Both the position numbers and the translations under genes were made by a program. Of a DNA stretch of 5,844 nt, positions 1 through 4,555 are shown in pieces (the stretch's first letter is position 1; every line of letters starts with the position of its first letter). Below the pieces are notes generated by a model. That model was not told the origin of the DNA and ran no database searches. It saw only the letters and a list, made by a program, of their open reading frames with translations. Source of the stretch: Gallionellaceae bacterium. Lineage in GTDB: Bacteria; Pseudomonadota; Gammaproteobacteria; Burkholderiales; Gallionellaceae. The DNA lies in assembly GCA_003151655.1 (NCBI GenBank), contig PLYB01000246.1, forward strand, positions 1 to 5,844, written 5' to 3'.

Positions 1-303
1 GGACTGGTTCACGTCTCAGAACTCGGTGCCGACTATTATCACTTTGATGCGGCCAAGCACCAGATGCTGGGTGAGCGTACCGGCAAGCGTTATCGTTTGG
101 GTGATCGGGTAAAGGTCAAAGTGGTGCGTGTAGATATGGAAAGCACCAAGATTGATTTCACTCTGGAAGGTGATAAAACTGAAAAAAGTGAGAGGGGCGA
201 AAAAAGTGACGCACCTGCTTTAAACCTCGGCGCATGGGGTGATAAGGCTCCGAAGAAAGCAAAAAAAACTGGCACGGCAAAAGCGGGTAAGAAGCATGGC
301 TGA
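1..303 (+). CDS. rnr: Ribonuclease R, C-terminal end (partial, 5' end outside window)
   Basis: This is the last 100 codons of a gene entering from the left, open from base 1 and ending at TGA 301-303. Residues 1-58 of the visible part look like the second half of an S1 RNA-binding domain: GLVHVSEL at the start, then RLGDRVKVKVVRVD and a closing KIDFTLEG strand. After it comes a charged, low-complexity tail ending in lysine clusters (KAPKKAKK, then KAGKKHG), as expected for RNase R, a processive 3'-to-5' exoribonuclease that degrades structured RNA, including rRNA and mRNA decay products. The catalytic RNB domain is not in the window, so the name rests on the S1 end, the basic tail and the neighbouring rlmB, since rnr-rlmB is a common gene pair in proteobacteria. 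Another S1-ended protein is possible but less likely. It overlaps rlmB by 8 bp, suggesting cotranscription and translational coupling. Confidence 0.85.
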   Translation, partial: GLVHVSELGADYYHFDAAKHQMLGERTGKRYRLGDRVKVKVVRVDMESTKIDFTLEGDKTEKSERGEKSDAPALNLGAWGDKAPKKAKKTGTAKAGKKHG

Positions 304-1039
304 GACACGTATTATTCACGGTTTCCATGCAGTCATCGGTCGAATTAGGCAGAATGCAGAGGGTGTGTCGGAGATCTATGTCGATTCGCAGCGCCGTGAT
401 CCCCGCGCCCGTGATTTATTGAAGTTGGCAGAGGCTCATGGCGTGCGGGTTGTGCCAGTTGATGGTAAGCGATTGGATGGGTTGGCGGGCAATACACGCC
501 ATCAGGGAGTAGTGGCGAAAGTAGATGCTGCGCAGCGAGTACAACATCTGGATGATGTGCTGGATACATTAACTGAACCCGCGTTGTTGCTGGTCTTGGA
601 TGGGGTGCAAGACCCGCATAATTTGGGGGCTTGCTTACGCAGCGCGGATGCTTTCGGGGTGCATGCGGTGATCGCGCCGAAAGATCGTGCGGTGGGCATC
701 AATGCTACGGTGGAGAAAGTGGCCTGCGGTGCGGCGGAGACCGTGCCTTACATCACCGTCACCAATATTTCACGCACGCTGCGTGAATTGAAAGAACGTG
801 AAATCTGGGTGGTCGGCGCGGATGGCGAAGCCGAAACAGATCTGAACGGTTTTAAACACGCAGGCGCTATTGCTTGGGTACTGGGGGCAGAAGGCGAGGG
901 TTTGCGTCGTCTGACGCGCGAGACTTGCGATCAATTGGTGCGTATCCCGATGCTGGGTAGTGTGGAAAGCTTGAACGTATCGGTGAGTACCGGTATCTGT
1001 TTGTATGAAGCGAGAAGACAGCGTGCGGCTGTCAAATAG
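296..1039 (+). CDS. rlmB: 23S rRNA (guanosine-2251-2'-O)-methyltransferase RlmB
   Basis: This 247-residue protein is a SPOUT-class (SpoU/TrmH) methyltransferase that uses S-adenosylmethionine to 2'-O-methylate G2251 in the peptidyl-transferase P loop of 23S rRNA. The length fits E. coli RlmB (about 243). Residues 1-75 form the L30e-like RNA-binding part (IIHGFHAV near the start, NTRHQGVVAKV at 66-76). The three SPOUT knot motifs are all present: LDGVQDPHNLGACLRSAD at 101-118 (N109, R115), VLGAEGEGLRRL at 195-206 (E199), and GSVESLNVSVSTG at 221-233 (N227). ATG 296 was chosen because the protein then begins a few residues before the conserved IxGxHAV motif. An ATT-initiated extension back to 239 would add 19 lysine/arginine-rich residues that merely read the rnr tail in another frame. 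The start overlaps the rnr stop (ATGGCTGA). A weak purine stretch (TAAGAAG) precedes it. Confidence 0.97.
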   Translation: MAETRIIHGFHAVIGRIRQNAEGVSEIYVDSQRRDPRARDLLKLAEAHGVRVVPVDGKRLDGLAGNTRHQGVVAKVDAAQRVQHLDDVLDTLTEPALLLVLDGVQDPHNLGACLRSADAFGVHAVIAPKDRAVGINATVEKVACGAAETVPYITVTNISRTLRELKEREIWVVGADGEAETDLNGFKHAGAIAWVLGAEGEGLRRLTRETCDQLVRIPMLGSVESLNVSVSTGICLYEARRQRAAVK

Positions 1040-1057
1040 GTTACTATATTCGCACTG

Positions 1058-1074
1058 ATTGCCAGAAGGGCAAT
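1058..1074 (+). other. Short hairpin between rlmB and the small downstream gene
   Basis: ATTGCC at 1058-1063 pairs perfectly with GGCAAT at 1069-1074 around a 5-base loop (AGAAG). On the + strand it is followed by AAAAAG, not by a T run, so it does not look like an intrinsic terminator for rlmB. It lies just ahead of the ribosome binding site of the next gene (AGAGG at 1082-1086). It could be an RNA processing or stability element, or chance. No role can be shown from sequence alone. Confidence 0.3.
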
Positions 1075-1093
1075 AAAAAGTAGAGGGGGGCTT

Positions 1094-1309
1094 GTGCTGA
1101 AATTTGATTTTTCTATATTGACAAAAGACCGGCAGCCAATCGAGAAGATAATTATCTCCGGGGTGGATCAGGCCGAAGCAGAGCGAAAATTAAATCAAAT
1201 GTATCGCTACTGTGAAATCGTACGTTGCGTACCCAAGGATGAGGCTGTTGGAAGCAGGACATTGCAGTCATTGTCGGTAGAAGATATTCTCACATTGATT
1301 TCAAAATGA
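1094..1309 (+). CDS. Small conserved-looking protein of unknown function (71 aa)
   Basis: I do not recognise this family. The frame starts at GTG 1094, preceded by a strong purine-rich site (AGAGGGGGG at 1082-1090; AGAGG is 7 bases from the start), and ends at TGA 1307-1309. The 71-residue product has no signal peptide, membrane helix or metal motif. A likely layout is a beta hairpin (KFDFSILT, then PIEKIIISG, residues 3-23), an amphipathic helix (QAEAERKLNQMYR, 26-38), a short strand (CEIVRCVP, 40-47, with two cysteines four residues apart), a linker, and a C-terminal helix (SVEDILTLIS, 61-70). The gene lies 54 bp after rlmB on the same strand, with no clear terminator between them, so it is probably cotranscribed. 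Balanced codon use, a good ribosome binding site and a well-formed amphipathic protein support a real gene. Function is unknown. Confidence 0.7.
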   Translation: MLKFDFSILTKDRQPIEKIIISGVDQAEAERKLNQMYRYCEIVRCVPKDEAVGSRTLQSLSVEDILTLISK

Positions 1310-1312
1310 CGG

Positions 1313-2080
1313 CTATTCAATAAATCCGTCAGTCAGCAATTCTTCCAATAGGTCGTTATAATCGCTCGCTCCCCGGCTGTTTGGGGCATGTTCAAACACG
1401 GTCATGTTAAGGGCAGGGCTTTCGGCCAAGCTCACATTTTCGGCGATGCGGGTGCGACAGACCTCTGCGCCGAAACGCTCTTCCACTAAATGCAATACGT
1501 CCCATGCCATGCGGCGGCGCCCGTCGAAACGGGTAAGCAAATATCGCCTCGGGATACGGCGTTTCACCACTTTCTCCAGTGCATCTAACGCCTTCGCGAT
1601 TTGTATCGCGCCCTTGGTCGAAAGATGATCGGCTGAAATCGGCACGATCAATCCCTGACAGGCGAAAATAGCATTCAGAGACAACACGCCGATAATCGGG
1701 TTGCAATCGATGACAATCGGGGTGTCTTTTTTGCCGAAATTTTCAGATTGCAGGCTGGCATTGAGTCGGTTGACCACGTTGTAACCCTTGCCGTATAGCG
1801 CATCAACTTTAGATAACTCGGTATGCGACGGAATGATTTTTATACGACTGCTCGTTTCCTGAACCAGTTCGCGCAATGGGCGGTTATGTTGAAATAGGCT
1901 CAATATCGTCTCTTGGCCGGAGTGCGCCGTGATGCCGGTAATTGAACTCAGATGCGCCTGCGGATCGAGATCGATACCATAAGTGTCGCGACCTTTGCGT
2001 ATCAGTGCTGCGGCAAGATTATGCGCAGTCGTGGTTTTTCCCACGCCACCTTTTTGATTGAATACGGCGATGATGGTCAT
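1313..2080 (-). CDS. ParA/MinD-type P-loop ATPase (orphan ParA family protein)
   Basis: This 255-residue protein belongs to the deviant Walker A ATPases that form ATP-dependent dimers on nucleoid DNA and move or space cargo such as plasmids, chromosome origins or protein complexes. The deviant Walker A is KGGVGKTT at 10-17, with signature K10 and catalytic K15. Walker A' is GIDLDPQAHLSS at 35-46 (D37, D39). Walker B is PIVIDCNP at 121-128 (D125), where most relatives have a proline or serine at N127. VPISAD at 146-151 and the later LLTRFDGRRR at 181-190 also fit the family. Length is normal for small soluble ParA proteins lacking the N-terminal DNA-binding domain of P1-type ParA. The start is fixed by MTIIAVFNQKGG, yet no Shine-Dalgarno sequence precedes it. 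It converges on the small + gene, with 3 bp between the stops. No ParB-like gene lies within the window, so the cargo is unknown. It is distinct from the canonical parAB locus by context. Confidence 0.93.
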   Translation of the reverse strand: MTIIAVFNQKGGVGKTTTAHNLAAALIRKGRDTYGIDLDPQAHLSSITGITAHSGQETILSLFQHNRPLRELVQETSSRIKIIPSHTELSKVDALYGKGYNVVNRLNASLQSENFGKKDTPIVIDCNPIIGVLSLNAIFACQGLIVPISADHLSTKGAIQIAKALDALEKVVKRRIPRRYLLTRFDGRRRMAWDVLHLVEERFGAEVCRTRIAENVSLAESPALNMTVFEHAPNSRGASDYNDLLEELLTDGFIE

Positions 2081-2101
2081 GCTGGTGAAGTGTGAAGCGA
2101 G

Positions 2102-2428
2102 TTAGCGGAAAAAGAAATTGCCGGAATAGTTTTCGATTTGCCGGATCGTTTGCACAATGAAATAAGGGTTAACATTAAAATCTATTTGGTGTTTATTTTC
2201 TGAAGCGTTATCGCATTCTGCATTGCGCGGGACTATTCTGCAATAGAAATGGATGTCGATGATGAACAAATCTGCCTGAACTTTTCGATAATTTGTAACT
2301 TGAGCAATGCTGGTGCGCAGATAATGATGCGGCGCGAGTTGATCGGAAAAGATTGCTAACTTTAGTCGATTTGAAGGTTTTTTAGGTTTTACAGCACGAT
2401 AAACCCACGCCGGATTAACATTATTCAT
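2102..2428 (-). CDS. Possible hypothetical protein (108 aa) upstream of the ParA gene
   Basis: This is an open frame of 108 codons from ATG 2428 to TAA 2104-2102, 21 bp ahead of the ParA start on the same strand. I do not recognise the product. It is basic near the N-terminus (AVKPKKPSNRLK, residues 12-23). Two hydrophobic stretches could be strands: LKLAIFSD at 22-29 and ADLFIIDIHF at 52-61. The tetrapeptide NVNP occurs near both ends. There is no signal peptide, membrane helix or known motif. The region is clearly more AT-rich than its neighbours, and codons such as CGA, AGA, ATA and CGG are used, unlike the flanking genes. No ribosome binding site is visible before the ATG. It could be a real partner of the ParA gene, the remnant of a larger gene, or non-coding leader DNA that happens to lack stops. 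The frame is intact, which mildly favours a gene. Confidence 0.35.
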   Translation of the reverse strand: MNNVNPAWVYRAVKPKKPSNRLKLAIFSDQLAPHHYLRTSIAQVTNYRKVQADLFIIDIHFYCRIVPRNAECDNASENKHQIDFNVNPYFIVQTIRQIENYSGNFFFR

Positions 2429-2446
2429 TGAATTTTTACTGAATTG

Positions 2447-2475
2447 TTTTCAACAGGCCGGACTTTTGATACAAT
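2447..2475 (+). promoter_or_regulatory. Predicted sigma70-type promoter of the rimP-nusA-infB operon
   Basis: A -10 box TACAAT (2470-2475, five of six consensus bases) lies 17 bp downstream of a weaker -35 box TTTTCA (2447-2452, four of six). Transcription would start near 2482, giving a leader of roughly 45-50 bases before the rimP ATG. The location, directly ahead of rimP and after a minus-strand region, fits the operon's main promoter. No tRNA gene (metY in E. coli) precedes rimP here. The boxes are seen directly; the start site is inferred. Confidence 0.6.
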
Positions 2476-2490
2476 CCGCCCCGATTTGTG

Positions 2491-2511
2491 ATGGGCCTCG
2501 GCCCGTTTTTT
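2491..2511 (+). terminator. Terminator-like hairpin in the rimP leader (candidate attenuator)
   Basis: GGGC (2493-2496) pairs with GCCC (2501-2504) around a CTCG loop, and T2492-G2505 and A2491-T2506 can extend the stem. Six T follow directly (2506-2511). This is the form of an intrinsic terminator, but it sits between the predicted promoter and the rimP ribosome binding site (TAGGTG 2517-2522). It would therefore stop the operon's own transcript early rather than end another gene. Premature terminator-like leaders ahead of rimP have been described in enterobacteria (the Rfam rimP leader). Whether this one acts as an attenuator is inference; the stem is short. Confidence 0.5.
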
Positions 2512-2528
2512 ATTTGTAGGTGCGGATT

Positions 2529-2954
2529 ATGGATGTTGCAAAGCTTGTGGAAACGACGCTAACCGGCTTGGGTTATGAGCTGGTTGACCTCGAAGTATCT
2601 GCGCGTGGAATGACACGCGTGTTTATAGATAAGCCCGAGGGGATTTCTTTACAAGACTGCGAGCGGGTCAGCCATCAGTTGACGCGTTTGTTTACTGTGG
2701 AAGGGGTTAATTTCGAAAGACTCGAAATTTCCTCGCCGGGTTTGGACCGGCCGCTTAAAAAACCGGCTGATTTTGTGCGGTTTCGCGGACAGCAAGCGCA
2801 GCTAAAATTGCGGGTGCCGCTGAACGGGCGCAAGAATTTTGTAGGTATCCTGGGCGAGCTTCAGGATGGAATGTTGCAGTTGGATGTGGATGGTAGTTTG
2901 GTTGCAATTGATTTGTCCAATTTGGATAAGGCGCGTTTGGTGCCCGTGTTTTAA
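2529..2954 (+). CDS. rimP: Ribosome maturation factor RimP
   Basis: RimP (141 residues) binds the immature 30S subunit and is needed for efficient assembly near the 3' domain and central pseudoknot of 16S rRNA. The N-terminal alpha/beta domain carries GLGYELVDLEV at 13-23 and the family hallmark LEISSPGLDRPL at 65-76. The C-terminal SH3-like domain covers about 80-141, with NGRKNFVGILGEL at 99-111 and a final NLDKARLVP. Length is slightly short of the usual 150 or so, which is normal. ATG 2529 is preferred over GTG 2520 because TAGGTG (2517-2522) lies 6 bases before the ATG, whereas GTG 2520 lies inside that site. The gene is first in the rimP-nusA-infB operon, preceded by its own promoter and a terminator-like leader, and is followed by nusA after 58 bp with no terminator. 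Confidence 0.96.
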   Translation: MDVAKLVETTLTGLGYELVDLEVSARGMTRVFIDKPEGISLQDCERVSHQLTRLFTVEGVNFERLEISSPGLDRPLKKPADFVRFRGQQAQLKLRVPLNGRKNFVGILGELQDGMLQLDVDGSLVAIDLSNLDKARLVPVF

Positions 2955-3012
2955 TTTTAAATAACCCAGTCATTATGCATATTGCGAGTGACTCGAACGG
3001 TTGGAGACGGTA

Positions 3013-4485
3013 ATGAGTCGTGAAGTCTTGTTGTTAGTGGATGCCTTGGCGCGTGAGAAGAACGTGGACAAGGAAATTGTGTTTGGTGCTTTGGAGTCTG
3101 CTTTGGCTTCCGCGACCAAGAAGCGTTTTGTCGACGAGGCGGACGTTCGTGTCAGCATTGATCGCCAAACGGGCGAGTATGAGTCTTTCCGTCGCTGGCA
3201 GGTGACCGACGACGAGACTTTCGAGACTCCTGATTTGCACATCAAGCAGGTTGAAGCACAAAAACAGATACCCGACATTCAACTGGATGAGTTTATCGAA
3301 GAGCCGCTTGAGTCTATCGACTTCGGGCGCATCGGTGCGCAAGCGGCCAAGCAAGTGATCTTCCAAAAGATTCGCGATGCGGAGCGCGAGCAGATTCTGG
3401 CGGACTTCATGGAGCGTGAGGAGCATCTGATCTCCGGCACGATCAAACGTATCGAACGCGGCAGCGCCATCGTCGAGTTCGGCAAAATTGAAGCCTTGTT
3501 GCCGCGCGATCAAATGATCCCCAAGGAAAATCTGCGGGTTGGTGACCGGGTGCGTGCTTATTTGTTGCGGGTTGACCGCACTGTGCGCGGACCACAGATT
3601 ATTTTGTCGCGCATTACGCCTGAATTTTTGACCAAGTTGTTTGAGTTGGAAGTGCCGGAAATAGAAGAGGGCTTGCTGGAAATCGTGAGTGCGTCGCGTG
3701 ATCCGGGTTCCCGCGCCAAGATCGCAGTGCGCACGCATGATCAACGTCTTGATCCTATCGGTACTTGTGTCGGTATGCGCGGTTCCCGTGTTCAGGCTGT
3801 CACCAATGAGTTGGCCGGCGAGCGCGTGGATATCATCCTCTGGTCGGAAGATCCTGCCACCAGCGTCATCAATGCTTTGGCTCCGGCGGAAGTAACCAGT
3901 ATCGTGGTGGATGAAGATCGCCACAGCATGGACGTGGTGGTCGAAGAGGAAAACCTGGCACAAGCTATTGGGCGTGGCGGACAGAACGTGCGCCTTGCCA
4001 GCGAATTGACCGGCTGGGAAATCAATCTGATGACAGTGGAGCAATCCACTGAAAAGAACGAGCAGGAATTCTCTAAAATACGCGACCTGTTCGTGGCCAA
4101 GTTGGATGTGGACGAAGAGGTTGCCGACATTCTGGTGCAGGAAGGTTTCAATACCTTGGAAGAGGTGGCGTATGTGCCTCTGGATGAGATGCTGGCAATT
4201 GAGTCGTTCGATGAGGCTACGGTAAATGAATTACGCAGCCGTGCGCGTAACTCATTGTTGACATCGGCTATTGTCAACGAAGAGCTGGTCGAACACGGCA
4301 TCGAAGACTTGCTGAAGATCGACGGCATGGACGAAGATACCGCACGTACTTTGGCTTCCAAGGGTGTCGGTACGCAAGAGCAACTGGCGGATCTGGACGG
4401 CGATGAATTGATTGAGATGACGGGCATGGATAGTGAGCGTGCCAATCAATTGATTATGACTGCGCGCGCTCCTTGGTTTGCTTGA
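3013..4485 (+). CDS. nusA: Transcription termination/antitermination factor NusA
   Basis: NusA (490 residues; E. coli 495) binds RNA polymerase, promotes pausing and hairpin-dependent termination, and joins antitermination complexes on rRNA operons. The RNA polymerase-binding N-terminal domain is about 1-130 (EVLLLVDALAREKNV, and FGALESALASATKKRF at 24-39). The S1 domain is about 137-200 (ISGTIKRIERGSAIVEFG). KH1 is about 202-280 with GMRGSRV at 254-260, and KH2 is about 282-345 with GRGGQNVRLASELTGW at 320-335. Two acidic repeats follow, about 353-415 and 428-487, so this is the long proteobacterial form that can contact the alpha-subunit C-terminal domain. ATG 3013 is chosen because GGAG (3003-3006) lies 6 bases ahead; a TTG start at 3001 would put that site inside the gene. 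It lies between rimP and infB, as in most bacteria. No internal defect is seen. Confidence 0.98.
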   Translation: MSREVLLLVDALAREKNVDKEIVFGALESALASATKKRFVDEADVRVSIDRQTGEYESFRRWQVTDDETFETPDLHIKQVEAQKQIPDIQLDEFIEEPLESIDFGRIGAQAAKQVIFQKIRDAEREQILADFMEREEHLISGTIKRIERGSAIVEFGKIEALLPRDQMIPKENLRVGDRVRAYLLRVDRTVRGPQIILSRITPEFLTKLFELEVPEIEEGLLEIVSASRDPGSRAKIAVRTHDQRLDPIGTCVGMRGSRVQAVTNELAGERVDIILWSEDPATSVINALAPAEVTSIVVDEDRHSMDVVVEEENLAQAIGRGGQNVRLASELTGWEINLMTVEQSTEKNEQEFSKIRDLFVAKLDVDEEVADILVQEGFNTLEEVAYVPLDEMLAIESFDEATVNELRSRARNSLLTSAIVNEELVEHGIEDLLKIDGMDEDTARTLASKGVGTQEQLADLDGDELIEMTGMDSERANQLIMTARAPWFA

Positions 4486-4517
4486 TAGTTTTGGCTTGAT
4501 TGGAACGAGAAATATCA

Positions 4518-4533
4518 TAGACGGATTCGTCTG
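4518..4533 (+). other. Small hairpin in the nusA-infB intergenic leader
   Basis: AGACG (4519-4523) pairs with CGTCT (4528-4532) around a GATT loop, with a T-G pair able to extend the base. The following bases (GGTTTTGGGTTT) are T-rich but not a clean T run. It lies 12 bp before the infB ribosome binding site AAGGGG. It may be a weak attenuator, an mRNA-processing site that sets IF2 level relative to NusA, or chance. Only the pairing is seen directly. Confidence 0.25.
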
Positions 4534-4555
4534 GTTTTGGGTTTAAGGGGTCGTG

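Noticed and set aside
90..702. Minus-strand frames across rnr and rlmB
   Set aside because: They are shadows of rnr and rlmB with no recognisable motifs.
2169..2423. Repeated TTAACATTA at 2169-2177 and 2415-2423
   Set aside because: Two copies of a 9-base AT-rich word, 246 bp apart, in AT-rich DNA are not strong evidence for a binding site or an attachment site.
1310..2528. Possible mobile or defence island around the ParA gene
   Set aside because: No integrase, transposase, terminal inverted repeats, target-site duplication, tRNA or toxin-antitoxin pair was seen; only the AT-rich patch hints at different origin.
2491..2531. Possible upstream peptide starting at ATG 2491 and overlapping rimP
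   Set aside because: No ribosome binding site precedes it, and its first codons are the hairpin and T run, which explain the sequence better.
2985..2995. Palindrome CGAGTGACTCG ahead of nusA
   Set aside because: The stem is only 4-5 bp with a tiny loop and no T run; likely chance.
3034..4044. A 336-codon open frame on the minus strand inside nusA
   Set aside because: It is fully antisense to an intact, highly conserved gene. Its translation is rich in His, Gln and Leu with no recognisable domain, as expected from the complement of a coding sequence.
3792..4445. A 217-codon minus-strand frame inside the nusA 3' half
   Set aside because: Serine-rich translation of the complement of acidic-repeat coding DNA; no motif and no ribosome binding site.
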